A stretch of 64,000 bases of DNA from 34-65-8 sp046294735 (GTDB lineage: Bacteria > Pseudomonadota > Alphaproteobacteria > Sphingomonadales > Sphingomonadaceae). Below the pieces are notes generated by a model, which saw only the letters and a list, made by a program, of their open reading frames with translations, made no database searches and was not told where the DNA came from. Shown piece by piece: positions 40,073-49,651 of this stretch (within the stretch, counting starts at the first letter, position 1; each line of letters starts with the position of its first letter). Where the stretch lies: positions 248,001 to 312,000 of the forward strand of contig JBKBKB010000004.1 in assembly GCA_046294735.1 (NCBI GenBank), in the 5' to 3' direction. The position numbers and the translations under genes are program-made.

Positions 40073-42119
40073 GCACCTGCGGCAGCTGTTCGGGCGCGCG
40101 GTTCGGCCCATACCACAGGTAAAGCGGCACGCCTGCCACGCCTTGCCCGGCAAGGAATTGCGTGATTGCCGGATCAGCCCGCGTCCAGTCGCCGCGCATG
40201 GTGACCACCCCCGCCCGCTCGAACGCCTGCCGGACCTCGTCCCGCTCGACCGCAGCGGCCTCGTTGACCTTGCAGGTCACGCACCAGTCGGCGGTGAACC
40301 AAAGAAACACCGGCTTGCCCTGTGACTGGACGGTATCCATCAGCACGAGTTCGTCAAACGGGGCCGGATCGTGAATCGATTCCGCCGCGCTGGCAGCAGC
40401 CGGGTCATGGCTGGCCGGCAGCGCAAAGGCCGCAAAAATAGCGAACGGAGCCGCGATCAGCCCGAAAGCGGGCCACGCCAGCTTGCCATGGCGCTGCAAT
40501 CGCCCGACCACCGCCAGCGCCAGCAGCACCCCGAACAGACCAATCAGGGCCACCAGAGCAAACCCCTGCCCGCCCAGCCTTGCGGTAAGCCACACCAGCG
40601 CCAGCGCCGTCAGCCCCATCGGGATCGCCATCGCCTTGCGGAACCGATCCATCCACGGCCCGGGTTTCGGCAAACGGCGACGGAGCGCGGGCGACAGCCC
40701 GATCGCCAGGAACGGGAGGGCCAGCCCGAGTCCGAGCATGGCAAACAGAGCCAGTGCCTGCGCGGCCGGCAGGACCAGCGCCGCCCCCAGGGCCGCCGCC
40801 ATGAACGGGCCGGTGCACGGCGTGGCGACAAACGCGGCAAGAAAGCCGGTGGCAAACCCGCCCGCGGACTGTCCGCTGCGGGTTAGCGGCAGCGACGGCA
40901 ATTCGAACACCCCGGCAAAGTTGGCGGTGATCACCGCCGCCAGCAGCAGCAGCGCCACGACGACGCCGGGCTGCTGCAACTGGAACGCCCAGCCAACCTG
41001 CTCGCCCGCCGCCCGCAGAGCCAGCAGCAGCGCGCCGAGCGCGACGCAGGCGAGCACGGCACCGGCGGTATAGGCCAGGCCCTCGCGCCGCGCGGCAGCT
41101 TCGCTTTCGCCCGACTTCACCAGACTGATCGCCTTGAGGCTGAGAATCGGAAACACGCAGGGCATCAGGTTGAGGATCAGCCCACCTGCCAGCGCCGCCA
41201 GCAGCAGACCCCACAGCGCAGGCTCCGCCGGGCCGGACAGCGGCGTGACCCCTTCCAGCGGGACCTCACCGGGGCTCGCCTCGAAACGGACCCCTTCGCT
41301 TTCGGCAAAAGCAAGGATGCCCGGCACTGTGGCGGGCAACGGCTGCACAGCCGCACCGTCCGGCAGAGCCAGCCGGTTCAGTGGCACTTCAGCCACCAGC
41401 AGATCGCCCTGGCGGCGGAAGGTCTGGGCCTCGGCATAGCGCGGCTGCCAACCGTCCCCCAGGTCTCCGGTGCCGAGGAACAGGTGGGGCCGATCCAGTG
41501 GCACCGACGCCGGCAGGGGAATGCCAACCCGCAATACCGCGCCGGTCCGTTCCCATATGCCCGGCCGGTCCAGCGGCGGCACCAGGGCAGCCCTCCAGGC
41601 GGCGAACCCGGGATTGCCCGGTACGCTCCCCAGCGTCCCGGTGAGGCGGGCCTGCTGCGGCACGCAGATCGTGTCTGTGCAGGCGAGGTAGTCGAGCGTG
41701 ACAGACCACGCCTGCTGCGGGTCAACCGCCGTGTCAGACGGCACTCGCACCGGGACGAATACGGTATAGGCACCCTTGAACACGTGGTTCATCAGCCCGC
41801 TCGTCACCAGCGTGCGCGGCATCGGGTAAAGCGGCTCGCGCGCCTGCCATTCTGCGGGCAATTGCCAGTCGAGGGTCATACCCAGTCCGGCATCGCCCGG
41901 ATTGGACCAATAGCCGTGCCATTCCTGCGAAACCGGGGTGAAACGAAAGGCCAGCAGCCAGTCACTGCCAGCGCGGGGCGGGCTCTCGGCATAGACCTGA
42001 ACCGAAATCCGGCTGGAACCCGGCCCGGCCGGCTGCGCGGCCAGCGGACTGGCAAACACGGCGGCAAGCCCTGCAAGCCATAATGCCAGCACGGCCCGGA
42101 TCGCGCGCCAACCACCCAT
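39981..42119 (-). CDS. dsbD: Thiol:disulfide interchange protein DsbD
   Basis: 712-residue membrane protein passing electrons from cytoplasmic thioredoxin to the periplasm. Signal peptide (MGGWRAIRAVLALWLAGLAA) and N-terminal DsbD alpha-like domain with C-x5-C (YLACTDTICVPQQ) come first. About eight transmembrane helices follow, with LMPCVFPILSLKAISL and FLAAFVATPCTGPFMAAALG. A C-terminal thioredoxin-like domain bears DWCVTCKVNE. The upstream open frame to 42743 is antisense to the UbiH-type gene and is excluded; GTG at 42137 is another possible start. The 3' end overlaps the convergent lipoprotein gene by 92 bases. Confidence 0.92.
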   Translation of the reverse strand: MGGWRAIRAVLALWLAGLAAVFASPLAAQPAGPGSSRISVQVYAESPPRAGSDWLLAFRFTPVSQEWHGYWSNPGDAGLGMTLDWQLPAEWQAREPLYPMPRTLVTSGLMNHVFKGAYTVFVPVRVPSDTAVDPQQAWSVTLDYLACTDTICVPQQARLTGTLGSVPGNPGFAAWRAALVPPLDRPGIWERTGAVLRVGIPLPASVPLDRPHLFLGTGDLGDGWQPRYAEAQTFRRQGDLLVAEVPLNRLALPDGAAVQPLPATVPGILAFAESEGVRFEASPGEVPLEGVTPLSGPAEPALWGLLLAALAGGLILNLMPCVFPILSLKAISLVKSGESEAAARREGLAYTAGAVLACVALGALLLALRAAGEQVGWAFQLQQPGVVVALLLLAAVITANFAGVFELPSLPLTRSGQSAGGFATGFLAAFVATPCTGPFMAAALGAALVLPAAQALALFAMLGLGLALPFLAIGLSPALRRRLPKPGPWMDRFRKAMAIPMGLTALALVWLTARLGGQGFALVALIGLFGVLLALAVVGRLQRHGKLAWPAFGLIAAPFAIFAAFALPASHDPAAASAAESIHDPAPFDELVLMDTVQSQGKPVFLWFTADWCVTCKVNEAAAVERDEVRQAFERAGVVTMRGDWTRADPAITQFLAGQGVAGVPLYLWYGPNRAPEQLPQVLTAGMLVERAQAAGQPGGTQAPAAPAAATD

Positions 42120-42183
42120 TGTTCTTGCTTCGGTCACGCCCGACCCTCTAGGGCTGGAGACCCGGAAAAACAACGAGGCTGGC

Positions 42184-43425
42184 ATGACGGAAACTGTGGC
42201 AGGCAAGGAAGCAAGCGAGAAGCGCGATCTCCTGATTCTCGGCGGCGGCCTGGTCGGCATGACCTTGGCGCTGGCGGCGGCGACGCGCGGCATCTCCAGC
42301 CACGTGGTCGACCGGGCCGACCCGGCCGAACTGACTGCCGAAGGGTTTGACGGCCGCGCCTCGGCCATTTCTACTGCCAGCTGGAACCTGTTCACCAACA
42401 TCGGCATTGCCCAGCGGCTCGAACCGCTCGGCTGCCCGATCGAATCGATTGCTGTCACCGACCAGATGAAACCGGGCCGGATCGACTTCCGTCCCGAACC
42501 GCACGAAGGCACGCTGGGCCGGATGTTCGCCAACCGTGACTTGCGCCTCGCCCTGTTCGAAGCCGCGGCGCAGCAGCCGCTGATCGCCTGGCATCCCAAT
42601 GCCCGTGTGACCGACCGGGACCGGAGCGAACACGGTGTTGCCGCCACGCTGGCCGATGGCACGGTGCTGCGGGCCGAATTGCTGGTCGGGGCGGAAGGCC
42701 GCGCCTCGCCAACCCGCGAGGAATCGGGGCTGGGCCTGGCCAAGTGGGGCTATGGCCACCGCGCGATCATCGCCGGGCTAGCCCATGAGCGCCCGCACGA
42801 AGGCGTGGCGTGGGAGATATTCTATCCCGCCGGGCCGTTCGCGCTGCTGCCTCTGAGGGACGACTCAGACGGCCGCCACCGCTCGGCGCTGGTGTGGACG
42901 GTTTCGGAAAAGGACGCCGCCGGGGTCATGGCGCTGTCGCCGCGGGCGTTCCTGGCGGAAGTCACCCGGCGCATGGGCGACATCTACGGCGCGGTCGAGC
43001 TCACCGGCGACCGGTCGAGCTATCCGCTCAGTTTCCAGCACACCGCGCGGATGACCGATCGCCGGATGGTGCTGGTCGGCGATGCCGCACATGGCATGCA
43101 TCCGATCGCCGGACAGGGGCTTAACCTCGGCCTGCGCGACGTAGGCGCACTGGTCGAAGTGCTGGGCGAGGCCCGGCGCCTTGGCCTTGACCTCGGCGAT
43201 GCCGAAATGCTGCGGCGCTACGAGACCTGGCGCGGCCTCGACACCTTCAGCGTGTCATTCGCCACAGACGTGCTGACCCGGCTGTTCGGGGTGCCGGGCC
43301 GCACGGCCTCGGCCGTCCGGCGGCTGGGCATGGGCGGCGTCCAACGGCTGCCGCTGCTCAAGGGCTGGTTCATGGACGAAGCGCGCGGCGTATCGGGCAA
43401 TGTGCCGGAACTGATGCGGGCCTGA
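42184..43425 (+). CDS. UbiH/UbiF/COQ6-type FAD-dependent hydroxylase
   Basis: 413-residue flavoprotein monooxygenase. FAD motifs are GGGLVGMTLALAAATRG at the N-terminus, the DG-like GAEGRASPTREESG, and GDAAHGMHPIAGQGLNLGLRD. Class relatives hydroxylate the ubiquinone ring; position specificity cannot be told from sequence, and ubiH is the likeliest. It is divergent from dsbD, with 64 bases between, and converges on the mitofilin-like gene. Length and start are normal. Confidence 0.9.
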   Translation: MTETVAGKEASEKRDLLILGGGLVGMTLALAAATRGISSHVVDRADPAELTAEGFDGRASAISTASWNLFTNIGIAQRLEPLGCPIESIAVTDQMKPGRIDFRPEPHEGTLGRMFANRDLRLALFEAAAQQPLIAWHPNARVTDRDRSEHGVAATLADGTVLRAELLVGAEGRASPTREESGLGLAKWGYGHRAIIAGLAHERPHEGVAWEIFYPAGPFALLPLRDDSDGRHRSALVWTVSEKDAAGVMALSPRAFLAEVTRRMGDIYGAVELTGDRSSYPLSFQHTARMTDRRMVLVGDAAHGMHPIAGQGLNLGLRDVGALVEVLGEARRLGLDLGDAEMLRRYETWRGLDTFSVSFATDVLTRLFGVPGRTASAVRRLGMGGVQRLPLLKGWFMDEARGVSGNVPELMRA

Positions 43426-43447
43426 CCGGCCGCACTGCTGCGGTTGA

Positions 43448-44365
43448 CTACTCGGCCGCCGGGCTGGGCTGCTCCACCGGCGTCCCGGCACTGTCCCGCA
43501 GGCGGCGCGGCTCGAGGACCGCCGAGGTCTCGATCAGGTCCAGCGCCCGCTGCGCCGCGGCATAGCGTTGCGCATCAGCGATCCAGGCGTCGGCCTTGTT
43601 CACTCCGGGCAAGGCCCGCACTTCCTCGATCGCCTTGTCGACCTGGCCGCTTTCCATCAGGAACCGCGCCCGTTCCATTCGCCGGGCCGGCTGGGGCGAC
43701 GGGGTGCTTTCCCGCCGGATCACGAACAGGCTGCCAATTTCGCGCCGCATCCGGTCGATCAGGTTCTGCTGCGCCGGATCGGCCAGCTTGGGCGCAAGCC
43801 CGTCAAGCCGGGCGACCAGCTGGTCGAGCGTGACCGGCTGGCGGGAAAAGGCGATCACGGTATCGACCGCATTGGGCAGGGCATCGCCGAACCGCAGCCG
43901 CAGCTGGTCGGCCAGATAGCCCAGCTCCGCCCCGCGACTGATCGAGCGGCGCGCGGCAAAGGCAATCAACAGGCCTTCCGCCCGCGCGGCATTGCCGGAC
44001 GCGGCCTGGGCTTGCAGGTCGAGCCGGGCGAGGCGCTGTTCGGCTGCGGCCAGCCGCTGCTCGATCCCGCCCTGCTGCTCGGCCACGCGTTCAACCGATG
44101 CTTCGGTCGCCGCGCCGGTTGCAGTGGCGCTAGGCGATAGGCTGGGGCTGGTGCCGGCGGACCCGATCACACCGGCTGAAGTTGTCGCGGCCGTATCGGC
44201 TGGCGCAGGTTCAGCGGTACCCAGCCCGATCAGGCCGGGATCATGGCGGATGGCCAGATAGCCCACCAACGCCGCCCCCAGGGCAAAGCAGGCCAGGCCG
44301 ACCCACAGGAATGACTTGAGCGACGTGCGGGCCGGGCCCGAAGTGCTGTACTGGTCCATCATCAT
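43448..44365 (-). CDS. Mitofilin-like (COG4223) inner-membrane protein
   Basis: 305 residues. One membrane helix (LKSFLWVGLACFALGAALVGYLA at ~residues 17-38, split here) is followed by a Pro/Ala/Thr linker, then a coiled coil (EQQGGIEQRLAAAEQRLARLDL), and ends in helical repeats with LPGVNKADAWIADAQRYAAAQRALD. This is the alphaproteobacterial homologue related to mitochondrial Mic60/mitofilin, which shapes membranes. It lies 47 bases after hemD, as in related genomes. Three ATGs in a row at 44365-44357 leave the exact start open. Confidence 0.75.
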   Translation of the reverse strand: MMMDQYSTSGPARTSLKSFLWVGLACFALGAALVGYLAIRHDPGLIGLGTAEPAPADTAATTSAGVIGSAGTSPSLSPSATATGAATEASVERVAEQQGGIEQRLAAAEQRLARLDLQAQAASGNAARAEGLLIAFAARRSISRGAELGYLADQLRLRFGDALPNAVDTVIAFSRQPVTLDQLVARLDGLAPKLADPAQQNLIDRMRREIGSLFVIRRESTPSPQPARRMERARFLMESGQVDKAIEEVRALPGVNKADAWIADAQRYAAAQRALDLIETSAVLEPRRLRDSAGTPVEQPSPAAE

Positions 44366-44411
44366 CCGATCTGCAGCCCGCGTGACCCTTATCTGCGGCC
44401 TCTCGCCCACG

Positions 44412-45095
44412 TCATTGGCACATGTCGCGGGCCAATTCCAGCAAGGCGCGGTCGTTCGCCAGCGGTGGGGCCGCGACCCTGCGCCAGCCCGGTCCGGCGG
44501 CCTCGGCAATGCGGGGTGCCAGCGCAGCGATCGCGACACCGCTCCGGTCGATGGCGCAGCGGGAACATTCAGCCGCGAAGTGGCGCGCCGCTTCGCCGGA
44601 GTGGAGCAGGACTATACTCCCCGCCCGCACGGCAGCCAACGCCTCGCCTGCCAGCGGCAGATAGCGCATCCGGTAAACCACCCGGGTCTCCATGCTGACC
44701 CCGGCGGGCGGGTCAAGCGCCACCCGGCCTTCCCCCGCCAGCCGCAAGAGACGGGAGAATGGCGCACCGGCGATCTGGTCAAGCACGGACTGGAGCCCAC
44801 CCGTTCCGGTCGCGGCCACCTCCAGCCCTGCATCGCGCGCCGCCCGCGCGGTCGCCTCGCCGACCACCAGCGCCGGGCAGCCGCGATAACCGGCCAGTGC
44901 GTCACCCCCGTGGCGGAGCGCATTGGCGCTGCCGAGCAGAAGGGCGTCGAAACTGTCGCGTTGCGGTGCCTGCCACGCGACCGGCTGCGCCTCCGACATC
45001 GGGACTGCGGTCACCGCGAAACCATATTCCTGCGCAAGATCAACAGTGGCCGAAAGTCCGGGCTCGGGCCGCAAGACCACGAGCGCGCCGGTCAT
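44412..45095 (-). CDS. hemD: Uroporphyrinogen-III synthase
   Basis: 227 residues; cyclises hydroxymethylbilane to uroporphyrinogen III. The family is weakly conserved, but the pattern of two Rossmann-like halves fits: LVVLRPEPGLSATVDL, then VGEATARAARDAG. It immediately follows hemC (the ATGA overlap at 45092-45095), which confirms the assignment. The synteny with a mitofilin-like gene downstream is typical of alphaproteobacteria. Confidence 0.88.
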   Translation of the reverse strand: MTGALVVLRPEPGLSATVDLAQEYGFAVTAVPMSEAQPVAWQAPQRDSFDALLLGSANALRHGGDALAGYRGCPALVVGEATARAARDAGLEVAATGTGGLQSVLDQIAGAPFSRLLRLAGEGRVALDPPAGVSMETRVVYRMRYLPLAGEALAAVRAGSIVLLHSGEAARHFAAECSRCAIDRSGVAIAALAPRIAEAAGPGWRRVAAPPLANDRALLELARDMCQ

Positions 45096-46021
45096 GCGGC
45101 GCCGTCAAACAGAGCCAGAATGGCAGGGGAAGCACGGCCCAGCAGGTCCTGCGCCAGTGCGGTCGGCCCCTTCGCATCCTCCGCATCGAACCGCGCCTGC
45201 GCTTCGATCCGTTCGATCCCGTCAGCGCTGTAAAGCGCAGCGCGCATATCCAGGGCGTCGCCGTCAATCCGGGTCAGCACCGCAATCGGGCTGTGGCAAT
45301 TGCCGCCCAGCGCTGCCAGCAGCCCGCGCTCGGCCATGACCTGCGCCCGCGATGGCGCATGGTCGATCGCGGCGAGCAATTGCCGCACCCGGCCATCGTC
45401 CGCGCGGCATTCGATCCCGATCGCGCCCTGCGCCGGGGCCGGCAGCCAGTCGTCTTCCGGCAGCGGTGTGCCGACCCCGCTGTCGCCCAACCGGGCAAGT
45501 CCGGCGGCGGCAAGCAGGGTTACATCGGCCTCGCCAGCGGCCAGCCGTGCCAGGCGGGTGGCGACATTACCGCGGAATAGCACCACGGAGCAGTCCGGGC
45601 GGGCATGGAGCATCTGCGCCGCCCGGCGCGGGGCGCTGGTACCGACCCGTGCCCCCGGCGGAATCGCGGCCACGCTCGGCGCACCAACCAGCACGTCCCG
45701 CACGTCCTCACGCGGCAGGATCGCGCCGATGGTGAGCCAGTCCGGGCGCAACGTTTCCACATCTTTCATCGAGTGGACCGCAGCGTCGATCCGGCCTTCG
45801 TGCAGCCAGCCGTCGAGTTCCTTGGTCCACAGCGCCTTGCCGCCGATCTCCGCCAGCGGGCGGTCGAGCACCTTGTCGCCACTGGCGCGCACGGGAACCA
45901 GTTCGACCGCGTCCTCCGTCCAGCCATGGGCAGCGCACAGCCGCTCGCGCGTTTCGCGGGCCTGGGCCATGGCGAGTGGGGACTGGCGGGTTCCGAGACG
46001 GATAGTGGGCGTCTTGTTCAT
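45092..46021 (-). CDS. hemC: Hydroxymethylbilane synthase
   Basis: 309-residue enzyme polymerising four porphobilinogens. The cofactor-attaching cysteine lies in AALGGNCHSPIAVL. The N-terminus RLGTRQSPLAMAQARE and the motif VHSMKDVETLRP are diagnostic. It is divergent from tsaD, with 46 bases between, and overlaps hemD by four bases, forming hemC-hemD. Confidence 0.96.
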   Translation of the reverse strand: MNKTPTIRLGTRQSPLAMAQARETRERLCAAHGWTEDAVELVPVRASGDKVLDRPLAEIGGKALWTKELDGWLHEGRIDAAVHSMKDVETLRPDWLTIGAILPREDVRDVLVGAPSVAAIPPGARVGTSAPRRAAQMLHARPDCSVVLFRGNVATRLARLAAGEADVTLLAAAGLARLGDSGVGTPLPEDDWLPAPAQGAIGIECRADDGRVRQLLAAIDHAPSRAQVMAERGLLAALGGNCHSPIAVLTRIDGDALDMRAALYSADGIERIEAQARFDAEDAKGPTALAQDLLGRASPAILALFDGAA

Positions 46022-46067
46022 GGTGCAACGCTTGCCCTAGCGGCGCAATTTGTTCAGGGGAAGCGCC

Positions 46068-47108
46068 ATGGGCCTGGTCCTCGGCATAGAATCCAGCTGC
46101 GACGAGACGGCAGCAGCGTTGGTGACGACCGACCGGGTGATCCTTGCCCAGCGGATTGCCAGCCAGGATGCGGAGCACGCGCCATATGGCGGGGTGGTGC
46201 CGGAAATCGCGGCCCGCGCCCATGTCGGCCGACTGACCCCGATGATCGAAGCCGTGCTGACCGATGCCGGGGTGACGCTGCGCGATTGCGACGCCATTGC
46301 CGCCACTGCCGGGCCGGGCCTGATCGGCGGGGTGATGGTCGGGCTGGTCACTGCCAAGGCGCTGGCGATGGCAAGCGCGGTGCCGCTGATCGCCGTCAAT
46401 CATCTGGAAGGCCATGCCCTGTCCCCCCGGCTGGCCGATCCCGCGCTTGCATTTCCCTATGCCCTGCTGCTGGTTTCGGGCGGGCATTGCCAGATCCTGC
46501 GGGTCGAAGGGGTCGGGCAGTATCGCCGCCTCGCCACCACGATCGACGATGCGCTGGGCGAAGCGTTCGACAAGACCGCCAAGATCCTCGGCCTCGGCTT
46601 TCCGGGCGGCCCGGCGGTCGAACGTCTGGCGCGCGAGGGCGATCCGCGCTCCGTGCCCCTGCCCCGCCCGCTCAAAGGCAGCGCGGAGCCGCATTTCAGC
46701 TTCGCCGGGCTGAAGAGCGCAGTCCTCAGGGCCAGCGAAAGCGGGCTTCACGCGGATGCCGACATTGCCGCCAGCTTCCAGCAGGCGGCGCTCGACTGCG
46801 TGCTCGACCGGCTGACCCGCGCGCTTGACGCGATGGAGCCGGTCCCGGCGCTGGTCGTGGCGGGCGGCGTGGCGGCCAACCAGCGGATTCGCACTGCGCT
46901 GGAGGAACTGGCAGACACCCGCGGGATGCGTTTCGTCGCCCCGCCCATGGCCCTGTGTACCGACAACGCCGCGATGATCGCCTGGGCGGGGTGCGAGCGG
47001 CTGGGGCTGGCGGATTTCCGGGCCGACCCGCTCGATTTCGTCGCCCGCCCGCGCTGGCCGCTCGATCCGAAGGCTGAGCCGGTGCGCGGCGCGGGGTACA
47101 AGGCGTGA
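46068..47108 (+). CDS. tsaD: tRNA N6-adenosine threonylcarbamoyltransferase
   Basis: 346 residues; catalyses the last step of t6A37 tRNA modification. It begins MGLVLGIESSCDETAAAL, with the metal-binding NHLEGHALS and LVSGGHCQ and the nucleotide motif GGVAANQRIR. The ATG at 46068 has GGGGAAG 5 bases before it and is preferred over the one 18 bases earlier. It heads a three-gene unit with gpsA and a flippase, joined by 4-base overlaps. Confidence 0.96.
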   Translation: MGLVLGIESSCDETAAALVTTDRVILAQRIASQDAEHAPYGGVVPEIAARAHVGRLTPMIEAVLTDAGVTLRDCDAIAATAGPGLIGGVMVGLVTAKALAMASAVPLIAVNHLEGHALSPRLADPALAFPYALLLVSGGHCQILRVEGVGQYRRLATTIDDALGEAFDKTAKILGLGFPGGPAVERLAREGDPRSVPLPRPLKGSAEPHFSFAGLKSAVLRASESGLHADADIAASFQQAALDCVLDRLTRALDAMEPVPALVVAGGVAANQRIRTALEELADTRGMRFVAPPMALCTDNAAMIAWAGCERLGLADFRADPLDFVARPRWPLDPKAEPVRGAGYKA

Positions 47109-48109
47109 GCGCACCAAGCGAACGGATCGGCGTAATCGGCGCCGGTGCCTGGGGCACCGCGCTGGCGCAGATGCTTGCCTCGGACGGGCGCGAGGTGATC
47201 CTGTGGGCGCTGGAGGCGGAACTGGTCGAAACGATCAACCGGGACCGGCGCAACCCGCTCTACCTGCCGTCTGCAGAGCTGGCCAACACGATCATGGCAA
47301 CCGGCGATTTGGCCGATCTGGCCGCCTGCGAGACGGTGCTTGCCGTTACCCCGGCCCAGCATCTGGCGCGGGTATTGGGCGGGCTGGCGCAGGCTCCGCG
47401 CAATCTCGTCCTGTGCAGCAAGGGGATCGAGGCGGGCAGTGGCCGGCTGATGAACCATGTCGCCAGCGAAGCCCTGCCGCAGAGCGCCGTCGCCGTCCTA
47501 TCCGGCCCGACGTTCGCGCACGAGGTCGCCGCCGGTTTGCCAACTGCGGTGACACTCGCCTGCAGCGGGGGACCGGACCAATGGGCACGGCTGGCACCTG
47601 CCATCGCAAGGCCCGCGTTCCGGCCCTATTACTCGGACGACGTGACCGGGGCGGAAATTGGCGGCGCGGTCAAGAACGTGCTCGCGATTGCCTGCGGCGT
47701 GGTGGACGGGCTGGGTCTGGGCCAGAACGCCCGTGCAGCCCTGATCGCCCGCGGTTATGCCGAAATGCTGCGGTTCGGCGAGGCACTGGGCGCACGGGCT
47801 GAAACGCTGGCGGGCCTGTGCGGCCTGGGCGATCTGGTGCTGACCTGCTCCTCCACTGCCAGCCGCAACTTTTCGCTGGGCAAGGCGCTGGGCGACGGCG
47901 GTTCAGCGGCCGAGTTGATGGCCGACCGGCGCACCGTGGCCGAGGGCGCGCATACCGCACCGGTGCTGCGCGACCTGGCCCGCCAGCACGGCGTCGACAT
48001 GCCGATCGTTGAAGCCGTGACCAACCTGCTCGCCGGAGCCCCGGCCAAGGCCGTGGTCACTGCCTTGCTGACCCGTCCCTTGCGCGCGGAAAGCGATCCT
48101 GCCGCGTGA
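47105..48109 (+). CDS. gpsA: Glycerol-3-phosphate dehydrogenase [NAD(P)+]
   Basis: 334 residues; makes sn-glycerol 3-phosphate for phospholipid. Rossmann GAGAWGTALAQMLAS, the motif LSGPTFAHEVAAGLPTAV, and the catalytic lysine in GGAVKNVLAIACGVVDGL are present. It starts with GTG inside the tsaD stop (GTGA). The next gene also starts in its stop, so translation of all three is coupled. Confidence 0.96.
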   Translation: MSAPSERIGVIGAGAWGTALAQMLASDGREVILWALEAELVETINRDRRNPLYLPSAELANTIMATGDLADLAACETVLAVTPAQHLARVLGGLAQAPRNLVLCSKGIEAGSGRLMNHVASEALPQSAVAVLSGPTFAHEVAAGLPTAVTLACSGGPDQWARLAPAIARPAFRPYYSDDVTGAEIGGAVKNVLAIACGVVDGLGLGQNARAALIARGYAEMLRFGEALGARAETLAGLCGLGDLVLTCSSTASRNFSLGKALGDGGSAAELMADRRTVAEGAHTAPVLRDLARQHGVDMPIVEAVTNLLAGAPAKAVVTALLTRPLRAESDPAA

Positions 48110-49602
48110 CCGAGGCAGCCAACCAGGGTGATATCGCGGCGCTGGCAAAGGGCGGGCGAACCAATTTCATCGGCTTCCTGCTGCGCCTGCTCGCCCGCCT
48201 GCCGTTCCTGTTCATCGCCGGGCGGCTCTATGGCGCGGACGCGCTGGGCCGGTTCGCCTCGGCCCTGGTGGTGGTCGAACTGTTGGCGATGCTTTGCTCG
48301 CTGGGCGAGAAGCGCGGTCTGGCCCAGCGGCTGAGCGAAGGCGAAGGCCTGCGCCCGGCCAACGTGGTGTTCGACGGCATCCTGCTGGCGCTGGCCTATT
48401 CGGTGGTGGCTGGCATTGTACTGTGGTTCTTCCCCGAACCGATGTTCCCTTCGGGCCAGTTCAGCGAACTCGACAAGCTGCTGGTGCTGGCAATCCCCGC
48501 CTATGCCCTGACCGAGATCCTGCTGGCCGCCCAGGCCTATCGCTATGACATAGCCACCACCGTGCGGGCCCGCGCGGTGATCGAGCCGTGGACGATCTCG
48601 ATCATGGCTGGCGCGTTCTTCTTCACCGGTTTTCGCGAAGCCGGGCTGGCGCTGGCCTATGTCGTGTCGATCTACGCCGGGCTGCTGACTGCGGCCTGGC
48701 CGTTCCTGCGCGACTACGGCCTGCCGAAGGACTGGCGCCCGCAGCCGCTGGCCCTGTGGCGCCAGACGGTGCGCGCCTTGCCACTGGCGACAGCGGATGC
48801 AGTCGAATGGGGCACCCGGCGGCTCGATATCTTCATTCTCGGCTTCTTCGCCGCGCCGACAGCGGTCGGCATCTATTACATCGCCCAGCAGGTCGCCAGT
48901 CTGCCGCAGAAGCTGAAGACCAGCTTCGAGCCGATCCTTGGCCCGGTCATCACCCGCAACCTCAAGGAAGGTAATCTCGGCGCAATTGCCAAGCAGGTTG
49001 CCCAAGTGGGCTTCTGGATTGTCGCGGCGCAGGCCGGGATCGCGCTGGCGCTGGGCGTGCCGGGTGAAGCGGTGATGGGGCTGGTCGGGCCGGAATTCGT
49101 CGGCGGCACCGGCGCTCTCGCGTTCCTGCTCGCTGCCGAAGTGGTTGCCGCCACCGCCGTGGTTTCCGAAGCGGCGCTGGTCTATGTCGCGCGCAAGCGC
49201 AACCTGGCCATCTCGCTCGCCACCATTGCCTTGCAAGCCGGTCTGACGGTCGGTCTGATCCTGCTGGTTCAGAAGTTCGGCTACGGCGAACCGTACAAGG
49301 CAGCGGCGGCAGCGATCGCGCTGATGCTGGCGCTGGCAGCGGCTTCGCTGGTCAAAGCGTGGCTCCTGTCCCGGATTCTCGGCCACCGGGTCAACAACTG
49401 GCGCTGGGCGCTGGTCTGGGCAGCGGCGCCCGCGATCGTGGTTGGCTATCTCGCCACCCTGATGCCGGAATGGATCGAACTGATCATCGGCGTGCCGCTG
49501 ATCCTGCTGACCTATGGCTGGGTGATCTGGAACCGGGGTTTCGGCCCGGAGGACCGGGTGCTGTTCCGCAAGAACATCGGCGGCAACAAACCACAGGACT
49601 AG
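48106..49602 (+). CDS. Polysaccharide/lipid flippase (Wzx/MATE-like)
   Basis: 498-residue membrane protein with about 12-14 transmembrane helices, no catalytic motif. The pattern ISAVFLLRL...GADALGRFASALVVV and paired TM bundles is that of the MVF/oligosaccharide flippase superfamily. The 5' GTG overlaps the gpsA stop by four bases. It may flip a lipid-linked sugar or glycerolipid intermediate. The substrate and subfamily are not determined. Confidence 0.8.
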   Translation: MTEAANQGDIAALAKGGRTNFIGFLLRLLARLPFLFIAGRLYGADALGRFASALVVVELLAMLCSLGEKRGLAQRLSEGEGLRPANVVFDGILLALAYSVVAGIVLWFFPEPMFPSGQFSELDKLLVLAIPAYALTEILLAAQAYRYDIATTVRARAVIEPWTISIMAGAFFFTGFREAGLALAYVVSIYAGLLTAAWPFLRDYGLPKDWRPQPLALWRQTVRALPLATADAVEWGTRRLDIFILGFFAAPTAVGIYYIAQQVASLPQKLKTSFEPILGPVITRNLKEGNLGAIAKQVAQVGFWIVAAQAGIALALGVPGEAVMGLVGPEFVGGTGALAFLLAAEVVAATAVVSEAALVYVARKRNLAISLATIALQAGLTVGLILLVQKFGYGEPYKAAAAAIALMLALAAASLVKAWLLSRILGHRVNNWRWALVWAAAPAIVVGYLATLMPEWIELIIGVPLILLTYGWVIWNRGFGPEDRVLFRKNIGGNKPQD

Positions 49603-49651
49603 GCGCATGTGCGGGGTTCCGTCCGCGCCCTGCCCCGGCTAAGCCGGACCC

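Noticed and set aside
42120..42743. Upstream extension of dsbD to 920 residues
   Set aside because: The added part is antisense to the UbiH-type hydroxylase and precedes a normal signal peptide.
47755..49608. 617-aa minus-strand open frame
   Set aside because: Shadow of gpsA and the flippase gene; low-complexity Arg/Gln-rich translation.
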